64,000 nucleotides of DNA. Origin: CANKJK01 sp040081715. GTDB lineage: Bacteria > Acidobacteriota > Vicinamibacteria > Vicinamibacterales > UBA2999. Numbering within the stretch: the first letter of the stretch is position 1; every line of letters begins with the position of its first letter. This document shows positions 52,260 to 61,606 of this stretch, piece by piece. The position numbers were made by a program, and so were the translations under genes. Location: assembly GCA_040081715.1 (NCBI GenBank), contig JBEBFY010000009.1, positions 62,001-126,000 of the forward strand, given 5' to 3'. Below the pieces are notes generated by a model. It searched no databases. It worked only from the letters and a program-made list of their open reading frames with translations, and was not told the DNA's origin.

Positions 52260-54011
52260 CTACTTGGGTGCGACGTACGGCTCGGTGTCCGTGATCTGGC
52301 TCTGGGCGTCGACCGCGATGACCTTCACCAAACCAGCCACGTTGGCCTTGACCTCCGCCTCGATGGCCGGAACATAGCCCGCACCCTCGACGCGCACGAC
52401 CTCACCCACCTTGAACTTCGCGCCCACGGTGAGCAGGCTCGTGTCGTTGACCTTCGGCCTCTCCGGCGCGACGCGGCCGATCTTCGCGTAGTACTCGCGA
52501 AGGTAGACAGCTGTCTGGGGCTGGGCCTTGAAGAAGCCCGCGAAGAACTGCCCGTCGCACACCTGGATCGGCTTCCAGCCGAGGAGGTTTGCCTGATCCA
52601 GGCTCTCCGTGGCGCCATGGTCGAGGAGATAGCCGGCCACGGAGTTCGTGCCGCTATAGCACGCGCCATGGAGCGCCGTCTCCTTGTTCTTGTTCACCGC
52701 GGCCACCGGAATCTTGAGTTCCTCGACGAGGTACTTCACCGATTCCAGCCGCTCCTGCTCGGTTCCGGCATCCTCAAGCGGATTGAGAATGCTGGTGCCG
52801 GCCGCGACCATCAGCGGCGTGTCTTCGTCCGCGTTCTTGATGTTCGGGTCGGCGCCATTGGCGACGAGCAGCCGCATCATCGGAACGTCCGCCACCTTGG
52901 CCGCCTGCAGGAACGCCGTGGCGCCAACGCGGTTGAAACGGTTGCGGTAGCCGTCGCCGAAGCTCTTGGTCGCCTGGAAGTTGACCTTCACGCCCTTCTC
53001 GATCATCTTCTTGGCAAGCGTGAGGCTGTCTACCGTGCCGGTCGGTTCCGGGTTCAGCGGGCCGAACTTCGCGTTCAGGCGGCGCGTCCAGACCAACTGC
53101 TGCAGGGCCGTATAGCCAGGGCCGCGGTTCGGATCCGCTCCGCGGTCGAGCAGGAAGCTCGCCACTTCGTAGTGCCGGTTCAGCACCGCGAGGAGGAGTA
53201 CCGTGGTGCCGTCGCCAGGCTTCTCGTCGTTCACGTTGGCACGGGCATCGAGCAGCGCCTTCACCGTGTCGAGATGGCCTTCGCGCGCGGCCCACATGAT
53301 CGGGGTGAACTCCAGGCCGTTCGTGTTCGGGGCCCAGGCGGGGTCACGGTGCGCTCGCAAGCCGATTGGGTCGTTCACGCGCGGGATGCGGCCGCCCATG
53401 GCGCCGGGCTTTGGAGCCTTCGAGCGGGCATTGATGTCGGCGCCCGCCTCGAGCAGCACCTTCACCACCGCCGTGGCGCCTTCCGATGCCGCCCACATCA
53501 GCGCCGTCTGCTTACGCGCACCCTCGGCGACGTTCGCGTTGGCACCCTTGGCGAGCAGCGCCTTGACGGCGTCTGGGTTGCCGGCGCGGGCAGCCATCAT
53601 GATGACCGGCTCGCCCGTCAGCACTGCGTTCGGGTCCTCACCCTTGGCGAGCAGGAGTTCGATCACTCCCGCATTGCCCTTGTTGCAGGCCAGGGAGAAC
53701 GGTGTCGCGCCGGCGCGGGTGGCCAGTTTCACATTGGCGCCTGCCTTGATCAGCAGATCGGCCATCGGCGTGTTGCCGATGTGCGCGGCCCAATGGAGAG
53801 CCGTCGTGCCATCCGCCTCAGCGGCGTTCACGTCGACCTTCTGCGCGAGCAGCGTCTTGACCGTGGCCACGTTGCCGTTCTTCACCGCATCGATCAGCGC
53901 GACGCGGCGGGCGGCCGCCTCCGAAGAGGCGGCCACCGTGAGGGTCACAACAAGCGCGAGCGTCCCGGTAACGATGCGCTGGAAGGTGCGAGTCATCGAG
54001 GTTGTCTCCAT
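52260..54011 (-). CDS. Exported ankyrin-repeat protein, locus 2
   Basis: The 583-residue protein has a signal peptide (about 10-33, ending S-S-E-A-A-A), about eleven ankyrin repeats (D-G-T-T-A-L-H-W-A-A, A-L-M-W-A-A, L-L-L-A-K-G-E-D-P-N and similar) and a C-terminal non-ankyrin segment (about 500-583) with V-G-A-K-F-K-V-G-E-V-V-R-V-E-G-A-G-Y. ATG 54011 follows GGAGG by seven bases. It is the third gene of the DUF1592-DUF1552-ankyrin operon, 14 bases after DUF1552, so it is made together with them. Confidence 0.9.
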   Translation of the reverse strand: METTSMTRTFQRIVTGTLALVVTLTVAASSEAAARRVALIDAVKNGNVATVKTLLAQKVDVNAAEADGTTALHWAAHIGNTPMADLLIKAGANVKLATRAGATPFSLACNKGNAGVIELLLAKGEDPNAVLTGEPVIMMAARAGNPDAVKALLAKGANANVAEGARKQTALMWAASEGATAVVKVLLEAGADINARSKAPKPGAMGGRIPRVNDPIGLRAHRDPAWAPNTNGLEFTPIMWAAREGHLDTVKALLDARANVNDEKPGDGTTVLLLAVLNRHYEVASFLLDRGADPNRGPGYTALQQLVWTRRLNAKFGPLNPEPTGTVDSLTLAKKMIEKGVKVNFQATKSFGDGYRNRFNRVGATAFLQAAKVADVPMMRLLVANGADPNIKNADEDTPLMVAAGTSILNPLEDAGTEQERLESVKYLVEELKIPVAAVNKNKETALHGACYSGTNSVAGYLLDHGATESLDQANLLGWKPIQVCDGQFFAGFFKAQPQTAVYLREYYAKIGRVAPERPKVNDTSLLTVGAKFKVGEVVRVEGAGYVPAIEAEVKANVAGLVKVIAVDAQSQITDTEPYVAPK

Positions 54012-54025
54012 CTATACGCCTCCGA

Positions 54026-55372
54026 CTAGATGTCGGTCAGCATCCCCGTCGAGTCGCCGATCCGGTCGATGTTGACGCCGGCCTTGTTCAACAGGGCCGT
54101 GTGCAGGTTCATCAGCGGCTGGCGGACCTTCGGGTCGTAGTCGATGTACTGGTTGCCCTTGATCTTGCCGTTGAGCTTGCCCATCAGCAGCACCGGCAGG
54201 TCGAGCGGGCTGTGGAGATCGCCGTCGCTCTGGCCCGCGCCGTAGACGAGACCCGCATGATCCAGCAGCGTGCCGTCGCCATCCTGCGTCTTCGCCATCC
54301 TCTCGTACAGATGGTGCATCAGCGAGATGTGGTACGTGTTGATCTTGGTCAACTGCGACTGCTTGTGCGGGTCGTTCTGGTGATGCGACGTCTCGTGGTG
54401 GCCCTCGGGCACCCCGATGTTGTTGTAGTTCTTGTTGCCCTGCTCACGCGCGATTGAGAATGTGATCACGCGAGTCAGGTCGGCCTGGTAGGCCAGGAAC
54501 GAGAGGTCGAGCATCAGCAGGGTGTGCTCCTCGAACGTCTCGGGCACGCCAACCGGACGGTCAATGACCGCCAGGTCCGACGTCTGACCCTGCTTCTCGG
54601 CCTTCTGGATACGGAGTTCCGCGTCGCGGATGGCGTCGAGGTACTCGGCGACGCGGGCCTTGTCGCCCGCGCCGATCTTGACGCCGAGGAGCGACAGATC
54701 CGACTGCACGGTGTCCAGAATGCTCTTGTCCGCACGCATCCGCTTCAGGCGAGCCTGCTTGTCGCTCTCCTCGCCGAAGAGCCGCTCGAAGACCACGCGC
54801 GGGTTGCGCTCCATCGGGTTCGGCACCGTAGCCGCCCGCCAGGAGATCGTGTTCACGTAGAGGCAGCTGTAGCCGTTGTCGCAGGAACCGACCTGGTCGG
54901 ACGGGTCCGTGCAGATTTCCAGCGACTCGAGCACGGTCTCCTTGCCGAGCGACCGGGCCGCGTACTGGTCGGCCGTCGTCGCCAGGCGGACATCGGCTTC
55001 ACCGGACTTCGCGAGGACGCCGGAGAGCCAGGCCGACTGATTCCGGGTGTGCGGGCCGCCGCCGTCGCCGAGGCCGGCCGAGTAGTTGTTCAGATTCCCG
55101 AGGACCGTCACGTATTCCTTGAGGTCCTGCAAGCCGGACAGCGTCTGCGACAGCACGAAGTCCTTGCCAGCGCCCGCCGTCCTCGGCTTCCAGAGCGGCA
55201 TGTGCATGCCATTGGGCACGTAGAAGAAGCCGAGACGGGGCGGAGCCGCCGCAGCGGTCTTGGACGACGCCGTCAGGGCTGGAACCATGGCGTCCAGCAG
55301 GGGCAGCGCAAGCGTGACACCCGCGCCACGAAGGAAGGTGCGCCGGGGAAGGGCCATCTTGGTTACAAACAT
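54026..55372 (-). CDS. DUF1552 protein with Tat signal, locus 2
   Basis: The 448-residue paralogue of the 32014 gene starts with R-R-T-F-L-R-G-A-G, an almost identical twin-arginine signal, and keeps F-F-Y-V-P-N-G, S-A-W-L-S-G, Y-S-C-L-Y-V-N-T-I-S-W and H-H-E-T-S-H-H. The body is clearly diverged from locus 1, so the duplication is old. AAGGAGAGAAGCG precedes the ATG. It is 43 bases after the DUF1592 gene and 14 before the ankyrin gene. Confidence 0.92.
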   Translation of the reverse strand: MFVTKMALPRRTFLRGAGVTLALPLLDAMVPALTASSKTAAAAPPRLGFFYVPNGMHMPLWKPRTAGAGKDFVLSQTLSGLQDLKEYVTVLGNLNNYSAGLGDGGGPHTRNQSAWLSGVLAKSGEADVRLATTADQYAARSLGKETVLESLEICTDPSDQVGSCDNGYSCLYVNTISWRAATVPNPMERNPRVVFERLFGEESDKQARLKRMRADKSILDTVQSDLSLLGVKIGAGDKARVAEYLDAIRDAELRIQKAEKQGQTSDLAVIDRPVGVPETFEEHTLLMLDLSFLAYQADLTRVITFSIAREQGNKNYNNIGVPEGHHETSHHQNDPHKQSQLTKINTYHISLMHHLYERMAKTQDGDGTLLDHAGLVYGAGQSDGDLHSPLDLPVLLMGKLNGKIKGNQYIDYDPKVRQPLMNLHTALLNKAGVNIDRIGDSTGMLTDI

Positions 55373-55415
55373 CGCTTCTCTCCTTGTTTGACTGGCGGTC
55401 TACAGCGTACGGCGG

Positions 55416-57824
55416 TTAACGAGCAATCGAAGCAGACTGCGTCGCAGGTGCCACAGCCGCCGCCTTCCTCATCTGAAACGGAACACTCTTCACGATACCC
55501 AGGACAATCGACGAGAACTTGTAGTTGCTGGCCGCCGCGTCGCGAACCACCTTGCGAACGGCAGGGGCGTCATAGAACTCGGTGCCCCGGCCAAGCGCAT
55601 ACATCATGAGCTTGTCGGTCATCGTGCCCACGAACTGCTGCTGCTTCTGGGAAATCATCAACGACCGGAAGTCAGAGATGCCGCTGAACTTGGTGCCATC
55701 CGGGAACGTCCCGGAGGCGTCGATCGGCTGGAAGCCGGCGTCCACCAGACGCCACTTGCCAATGCCGTCGAACTGCTCGAGCGCGAAGCCGGCCGGGTCG
55801 ATGGTGGAGTGGCACGATGCGCACACAGGGTTGGCACGGTGCTTGGCCATCAACTCACGCACGGTCAGCACTCGGCCGTCCGCCTGCTTCTGCTCCGACA
55901 GCGGCGGAACATTGGCGGGCGGCGCCGGCGGCGGGGTGCCCAGCATATTCTCCAGGATCCACTTGCCGCGAACCACGGGCGAGGTGCGAGTCGAGCGCGA
56001 CGTCACCAGTAGCAAGAGACCCTTGCCGAGCAGGCCCCGGCGCGGGCTGTCCGAAGCCAACTGCACGCGACGGAAGTCCGTCCCGTAAACGCCCGAGAGG
56101 CCATAGTGCTTGGCCAGCCGCTCGTTGACGAAGGTGAAGTCCCCATCGAGCAGGTCGATGGCGCTCCGGTCCTCCCGCACGACGGTGGAAAAGAACATCT
56201 CAATTTCCGTCTGGAACGCCCGGCGCAGCGTTTCATCGAAGTTCGGGAAGATCGGCTCTGACGGCAGCGACGCCTTGAGATTCCGCACCCAGAGCCACTG
56301 CGAGGCGAAGCTCCTGGTCAGCGACTCGGCGCGGGGATCCGCCAGCATGCGCTTGACCTGCTTGTCGAGCACACCCGGTGCGCGCAACTGCCCGGCCACG
56401 GCCAGGTTCAGCAACTGGTCGTCCGGCACGCTGCTCCAGATAAAGAAGGAGACGCGCGACGCCAGGTCGATATCGCTGATCCGGTAGACACCATCGGGCC
56501 CGGGCTTGACCGGGTCGGCCACCACGCGGAACAGGAAGTTCGGGTTCACCAGCATCGCGCGGATGCCGCGTTCGACGCCGCCCTCGAAGTCCGATTCGGC
56601 GCGCCCGTCCTTGTACTGAGCCATCAGCACCTCGACGTCGTGCACCGACAGCGGTCGGCGATACAGTCGGCGGCCCAGCTTGCTGAGGATCGTCTTCGCG
56701 CAGGCGTCTTCCGTCGCACCGCTCACGGGCTTGCAGGTGAAGATCCTCTGGCGGCTGGGCGTGTCGCCCTTGCCCATGACCTTGGCCGGACCGCGCAGCG
56801 TGACGGACGCGACACCCTGGCCACCGCCACCACCACCACCGTAGTAGGGTGTCCGGTCGCCCTCGACCTTCGGCGTGGCGGCCGTCTTCAGATACGCAAC
56901 GGTCACCTCGTGAGGACCGGCCTTCACGACCATCTTGTGGATGATGTTGTCCGGTTCCATCCCGCCGCCTGCGATGGCGTCGTACTCGGCGTTCCGGGGC
57001 TTGGGTGCGAAGTCGAACAGCTTGATGCGTTCGCCGTCGATGGCGAAGTCAATCTGCCCCCGCCCGCCCGGGTTGATCTCGAACTCGTACTCCCCGTCCA
57101 CCGGGAAGATGTGCGTGAACCGCGTGCCGCCACGGGTCCCGAACGGCATGCCATCGATGTAGATGTCCTGACGCTGCGCCGACGGGGCACTGAACTGCAG
57201 CTCCACCGGGGGCGGATTTCCACCGACCGCGGTGCGGGACACCTTCAGCGCCACCGAGAGGTACTGCTCAAGCAGGGTCTGGGTCAGACGCAGCGAGGTG
57301 GCGATGTTGTCGAAGCTCGCCTTGCCGCCGCCGGAGTCATCGATAGGCAGGAGGTCGGTGAAGTCAATCTCCATGCCGAGCACGTCACGCACGATGTTGC
57401 CGTACTCAGTACGGTTCAACCGGTGCAGCGACTCCGTGCGACCTGGATCCGGACGCTTGGCCGCAACGGCATCCAGCTCGGATTCCAACCAGGAGGCCAT
57501 GCCGTCGTAGGCGACCTTGTCGGGCCGCGGGGCTCCGGGCGGCGGCATCACGCCTCCGCGAATCTTGCGCACCACGCGTTCCCAGGTCTCGCCGTGGTCG
57601 CCCACCTTCGAGACATCCGCATTGTCCAGGCGCATCTTGCCGTTCTGAACGCGGGCGTTGTGGCAGCCGACGCAGTACTTGTCCAGCAAGGCCCGCTTTT
57701 CAGCGACGGCGTTCGCGCTCGCGGCCTTCGGCGCGACCTGCGCAGCGGCACTGACCACACCCTGCGGAGCCACGGTCAACGCGATCACACCAGCAACCAC
57801 CACCCACACGTGCTTCACCCTCAT
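55416..57824 (-). CDS. DUF1592 multi-domain c-type cytochrome, locus 2
   Basis: The 802-residue protein has a signal peptide, C-V-G-C-H near residue 50, the DUF1587/DUF1595/DUF1592/DUF1588/DUF1585 series, and a second C-A-S-C-H in N-P-V-C-A-S-C-H-S-T-I-D-P-A-G-F. It differs from locus 1 by a seven-glycine run near 320 (Y-Y-G7-Q). ATG 57824 lies eight bases after AGGAG. It is first in the three-gene operon, with 215 bases of upstream gap shared with the SDR gene end. Confidence 0.92.
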   Translation of the reverse strand: MRVKHVWVVVAGVIALTVAPQGVVSAAAQVAPKAASANAVAEKRALLDKYCVGCHNARVQNGKMRLDNADVSKVGDHGETWERVVRKIRGGVMPPPGAPRPDKVAYDGMASWLESELDAVAAKRPDPGRTESLHRLNRTEYGNIVRDVLGMEIDFTDLLPIDDSGGGKASFDNIATSLRLTQTLLEQYLSVALKVSRTAVGGNPPPVELQFSAPSAQRQDIYIDGMPFGTRGGTRFTHIFPVDGEYEFEINPGGRGQIDFAIDGERIKLFDFAPKPRNAEYDAIAGGGMEPDNIIHKMVVKAGPHEVTVAYLKTAATPKVEGDRTPYYGGGGGGGQGVASVTLRGPAKVMGKGDTPSRQRIFTCKPVSGATEDACAKTILSKLGRRLYRRPLSVHDVEVLMAQYKDGRAESDFEGGVERGIRAMLVNPNFLFRVVADPVKPGPDGVYRISDIDLASRVSFFIWSSVPDDQLLNLAVAGQLRAPGVLDKQVKRMLADPRAESLTRSFASQWLWVRNLKASLPSEPIFPNFDETLRRAFQTEIEMFFSTVVREDRSAIDLLDGDFTFVNERLAKHYGLSGVYGTDFRRVQLASDSPRRGLLGKGLLLLVTSRSTRTSPVVRGKWILENMLGTPPPAPPANVPPLSEQKQADGRVLTVRELMAKHRANPVCASCHSTIDPAGFALEQFDGIGKWRLVDAGFQPIDASGTFPDGTKFSGISDFRSLMISQKQQQFVGTMTDKLMMYALGRGTEFYDAPAVRKVVRDAAASNYKFSSIVLGIVKSVPFQMRKAAAVAPATQSASIAR

Positions 57825-58039
57825 GCGCGACACTCCTCCTCGCCCGCTATCCACTACCAAGTAGCTGGATGTTATACCTCAAAACAGGTAGTGCCTGTCG
57901 CGAAATGTCTCTCCCTGGACAGGGTCGAAATCCCGCCCGCCTCACCGCCAGCAAGTGCTTTCTTACCAGACGGTTACGGGCCTCACTCTGACAGGACAAC
58001 CTCCGCCATTTCGCGGGCAATGCGCTGCTGCGAACCGGC

Positions 58040-59566
58040 CTACCAGTCGGTCGGCGTGAAGTCCTTCAGAAAGCGCCCCCAGATATGCGTTCCGGTGTTC
58101 TCGCCCCCGATGACCGGATCCACGATACGCGCCGCCCCGTCCACGATGTCGAGCGGCGGGTGAAACCGCTGCTCCCGGGTCTTGCGGGCGGCGATCACTT
58201 CCGGGTCCTCGTCGGTGACCCAGCCGGTGTCCACGCTGTTCATGTGGATACCGTCGGCGTGATAGTCCGCCGCCGAGGTGCGGGTCATCATGTTCAGCGC
58301 CGCCTTGGCCATGTTCGTGTGCGGGTGCTTGGTCGTCTTGAAGCGCCGGTAGAACTGCCCCTCCACGGCCGACACGTTGACGATGTGCTTGGCGCCCGGC
58401 GTGCGGCGCATCAGATCGCGCAGCCGCCCGTTGATCACAAATGGCGCGATGGCGTTCACCAGATGCACTTCGAGCGCCTCGACCGACGAGACTTCGTCCA
58501 GCATGAGACGCCAGGAGTTCCTGTCCCGAAGGTCTACCTGCTGCAGATCCTGGTCGAGGTGGCCCGCGGGAAAGAGGTGCCCGGGCATGCCTCCGTCCCC
58601 GGGCAGCAGCGCCACCTGCGACAGCCGCGCGCTCGACGCGAGCGACGCGCCGACGAGCGCCGCGGCGGCTGGCTCACCCTCGCCGATCATCACCGGCTGA
58701 CGCAGTCCCTCATACGCGCCGACCAGTCTCCTGGTATGCGCGGGCAGCGCCATCACGGCGGATTCCTCGCTCGCCATCATGTGCGCGTAATACTCGGGTG
58801 GCCGCCGGACCGTCTGGCACGCGTTGTTGATGATGATGTCGAGCCGGTCGGTGATCGTGTGCACGTGCGCACAGAACGCCTCCACACTCGGCGTGTGGCG
58901 CAGGTCGAGCCCGTACACCTCCACGCGGTGCTCCCAGTCCGCAAAGTCGGGTTCGGATGCGAACCGCAGGGCAGCGTCGCGCGGGAAGCGGGTGGTGACG
59001 ATCAGCCGCGCGCCGCACCGCAGCAGCTTCAGGCCGGACTGATAGCCGATCTTCACGCGCCCCCCGGTCAGCAGCGCCACACGCCCGCGCAGATCCGTCA
59101 GCTCGGTCCGCTTGCTGAAGTTGAATGCAGCGCAGGCTGGGCACAACTGGTCGTAGAAGTGGTGGATCTGCTGAAAGGGCTGCTTGCAGACGTAGCAATG
59201 GCGGGTCTCCTCGGACGCGCCCGCCGTCTCGGCGTCCCCATGCACGTCCTCCGGTTCGAACGCCTTCGGCGGAAACACATTGGGCGTGGTGAAGACGGGC
59301 TTGCGGCGCAGCGTCCGGATGCCCGTCTCGTGCAGGCGGCGATCATCCTCGTGCGCCCGTGCCGCACGCCGCTCACGAGCGGCGGCCTTCGACAGTTTCC
59401 GGCGCTCGATCCGATCGGGGCTGTAGACGCGCGCCAGCGCCTGCAGGAAGCGCTCCCGCTCCGCAACGGACACCGCCTCGAGGAGGCGCCGATTGATGGT
59501 GAGATCCTCGAGCAGTGCCAAGGCCACCCGCACACGGTCGGCGGGGGGCATGTTCATATCGCCCAT
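58040..59566 (-). CDS. Atypical SDR-fold protein with N-terminal zinc-ribbon-like region
   Basis: The 508-residue protein has a helical N-terminus (1-110), a possible zinc site C124-x2-C127 and C142-x2-C145, then a short-chain dehydrogenase fold with T-G-G-R-V-K-I-G-Y (cofactor motif, 167-175), I-N-N-A-C (246-250), S399 and K421. The catalytic tyrosine four residues before the lysine is replaced by T417. It may bind NAD(P) without normal SDR catalysis. The start among ATG 59575, 59566 and 59557 is uncertain. The amidohydrolase gene is divergent. Confidence 0.82.
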   Translation of the reverse strand: MGDMNMPPADRVRVALALLEDLTINRRLLEAVSVAERERFLQALARVYSPDRIERRKLSKAAARERRAARAHEDDRRLHETGIRTLRRKPVFTTPNVFPPKAFEPEDVHGDAETAGASEETRHCYVCKQPFQQIHHFYDQLCPACAAFNFSKRTELTDLRGRVALLTGGRVKIGYQSGLKLLRCGARLIVTTRFPRDAALRFASEPDFADWEHRVEVYGLDLRHTPSVEAFCAHVHTITDRLDIIINNACQTVRRPPEYYAHMMASEESAVMALPAHTRRLVGAYEGLRQPVMIGEGEPAAAALVGASLASSARLSQVALLPGDGGMPGHLFPAGHLDQDLQQVDLRDRNSWRLMLDEVSSVEALEVHLVNAIAPFVINGRLRDLMRRTPGAKHIVNVSAVEGQFYRRFKTTKHPHTNMAKAALNMMTRTSAADYHADGIHMNSVDTGWVTDEDPEVIAARKTREQRFHPPLDIVDGAARIVDPVIGGENTGTHIWGRFLKDFTPTDW

Positions 59567-59707
59567 GCCCCTCATTCTGTCATCCTCGACGCGGCCGCTC
59601 CTTTCGCCCATCACCGCACGGTCCCAGCCAATCGGCTTCTGGTTGTTCAGCAGGTTGCCAGATATCAACCTCCCGCCCGTGACGGCCACCGGGCTACGAT
59701 GTGCGGC

Positions 59708-60970
59708 ATGAGATTCAATTGGTTCTGCCTGGTCGCGGCCGGACTGGCCCTCGGCGGCCAGGAGAGGGCACAGACGCAGGCGCCGGCCTCGGTCACCGTG
59801 TTCACGGGCGCCAGGATCATCACTGGTCAGGACAGGGCGCCACTGGAGAACGCGGCCCTCCTCGTGGAGAATGGCCGCATCGTTCGCCTCGGACGCGCAC
59901 GGGACGTGAAGGCGCCCAAGGGCGCCACCGTCGTGCCGCTCGAGGGCAAGACGATCATCCCTGCGCTCATCGACACCCACACGCACGCGAGCACCGACCG
60001 CGACGGCCTGGTCACCGATCTCCAGCGGCGGGCCTACTGGGGCGTCGGTGCCATGCTCAGCCTCGGCACCGACAAGGGCGACCTGCCGTTTCAGATGCGC
60101 GGCACCGCCGTGCCAGAGGGCGCGCGCTTCCGTACCGCCGGCCGCGGCATCACGAGTCCGGAACCGGGCCGGTCCGATGTCCCCTACTGGGTGACGACCG
60201 AGGAGCAGGCGCGCCAGGCGGTGCGCGAGCAGGCGGCCCTCAAGGTCGACATCATCAAGATCTGGGTGGACGACCGCGACGGCAAGTACCAGAAACTCAG
60301 CCCGCCGCTCTACACGGCCGTGATCGACGAAGCCCACAAGCACGGCCTCAAGGTCACCGCCCACATCTTCAATCTCTCCGACGCCAAGGGCCTGCTGCGC
60401 GCGGGCCTCGATGCGTTCGCGCACGGCATCCGTGACGTGGACGTGGATGACGAGGTCCTCGCCCTGTTCAAGGCGCGGAAGCACGTCGTGGTCGTACCCA
60501 ACCTTCCCGATCGCGGCGTGGCCTCCGACGTGAGCTGGCTGAGGGGCAGCGTGCCCGCCGGTGATCTCACGAAACTGCAGGACGCCGCCACGGACCGGCC
60601 GCAGGTTCAGCAGGCGTTCGCACTGCAGGCGCGCAACCTGGACCGGCTGAACAAGGCCGGCGTCACCATCGGGCTCGGCACCGACGGCAACACACCCCAC
60701 GCGGCGCACCAGGAACTGGAAGACATGGTCGCCGCCGGCATGACGCCCGCGCAGGCGCTCGTCGCAGCGACCCGGAACAGCGCGGCGCTGCTGAACATGA
60801 AAGATGCGGGTACGCTCGAACCCGGCAAACGCGCCGATTTCGTTGTGCTCGATGCGAACCCGCTCGATGCCATCACGAACACGCGGCGCATCAGCGCGGC
60901 CTACCTGAGCGGTGTGGCGATCAACCGAACCGCGCTTGGCGCCCGCTGGTCGGGAACACCCGCGCGGTAA
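59708..60970 (+). CDS. Exported amidohydrolase (imidazolonepropionase/prolidase-like)
   Basis: The 420-residue protein has a short signal peptide and the amidohydrolase layout: a beta-sandwich start (V-T-V-F-T-G-A-R-I-I), metal ligands D-T-H-T-H, a lysine in K-V-D-I-I-K-I-W, histidines in V-T-A-H-I-F and F-A-H-G-I-R, and the catalytic aspartate in G-L-G-T-D-G-N. The end A-G-T-L-E-P-G-K-R-A-D-F-V-V-L is typical. It probably hydrolyses a dipeptide or cyclic amide in the periplasm. Confidence 0.92.
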   Translation: MRFNWFCLVAAGLALGGQERAQTQAPASVTVFTGARIITGQDRAPLENAALLVENGRIVRLGRARDVKAPKGATVVPLEGKTIIPALIDTHTHASTDRDGLVTDLQRRAYWGVGAMLSLGTDKGDLPFQMRGTAVPEGARFRTAGRGITSPEPGRSDVPYWVTTEEQARQAVREQAALKVDIIKIWVDDRDGKYQKLSPPLYTAVIDEAHKHGLKVTAHIFNLSDAKGLLRAGLDAFAHGIRDVDVDDEVLALFKARKHVVVVPNLPDRGVASDVSWLRGSVPAGDLTKLQDAATDRPQVQQAFALQARNLDRLNKAGVTIGLGTDGNTPHAAHQELEDMVAAGMTPAQALVAATRNSAALLNMKDAGTLEPGKRADFVVLDANPLDAITNTRRISAAYLSGVAINRTALGARWSGTPAR

Positions 60971-61003
60971 CGCAACCGCATCACCCCGCGCCCGCCTGCC
61001 GGA

Positions 61004-61465
61004 CTACCAGGGCGATGCCGGCCCGTTCGCCGCGACGGGCGGCACAGCATCGTCAAGCCATCCCCGGCGGAGGTCCTCACGCGGCACGCTCGACAGGTAC
61101 GGCTTGATGTCGAGCACCGGGCTGCCGTCGAGCATGTCCACGCCCTCGACGACGAGCCGGCATCCCTCCCGCCGAAGCAGCCGCACCACAGTGAGACCGA
61201 TCAAATTGGGACGGCGCGGTGAGCGTGTGGCAAAGACCCCGTGCGGGCGCGTGTCGACCGGCGGGATACCGACCAGTTCGTAGTCCGTGGACCGGTCAAA
61301 CACCCACAGCACGTAGAGGTGCGAGAAGCCTTCGATGTCGAGCAGCCCGGCCTCGAATCGCGGGTCGACCTCGATCACGCCTTCGGCCTCGTGCTGTGCG
61401 CCCGGGCCCTTGGGGATCTGCTTTCTATCCGTGTGCGGCGTGCGCATCACGCCGATGGGAAACAT
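61004..61465 (-). CDS. trmO: TrmO (TsaA-like) tRNA t6A methyltransferase
   Basis: The 153-residue protein matches the TsaA/TrmO beta-barrel: P-I-G-V-M-R-T-P-H, G-P-G-A-Q-H-E-A-E-G, L-L-D-I-E-G-F-S-H-L-Y-V-L-W-V-F-D, G-V-F-A-T-R-S-P-R-R-P-N-L-I-G and D-I-K-P-Y-L. TrmO methylates N6-threonylcarbamoyladenosine at position 37 of tRNA with SAM. It is shorter than E. coli TrmO, lacking the C-terminal extension, as many homologues do. Confidence 0.88.
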   Translation of the reverse strand: MFPIGVMRTPHTDRKQIPKGPGAQHEAEGVIEVDPRFEAGLLDIEGFSHLYVLWVFDRSTDYELVGIPPVDTRPHGVFATRSPRRPNLIGLTVVRLLRREGCRLVVEGVDMLDGSPVLDIKPYLSSVPREDLRRGWLDDAVPPVAANGPASPW

Positions 61466-61606
61466 GGGGATCACGGAGACATTCTCTCTCAGGGAGCTTT
61501 CCGATCTCTGGAGCACCGCATACCCACCGTCCCGTCCACAAAGCGCAGTCTTCTCCGGCCACTCGTCGGACCGCAAGCGCTACCTTCCGAACAACTTGGC
61601 GGCCGG

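Noticed and set aside
52185..54029. Long plus-strand frame opposite the second ankyrin gene
   Set aside because: Periodic H-R-R-V patterns merely mirror the ankyrin repeats on the opposite strand.
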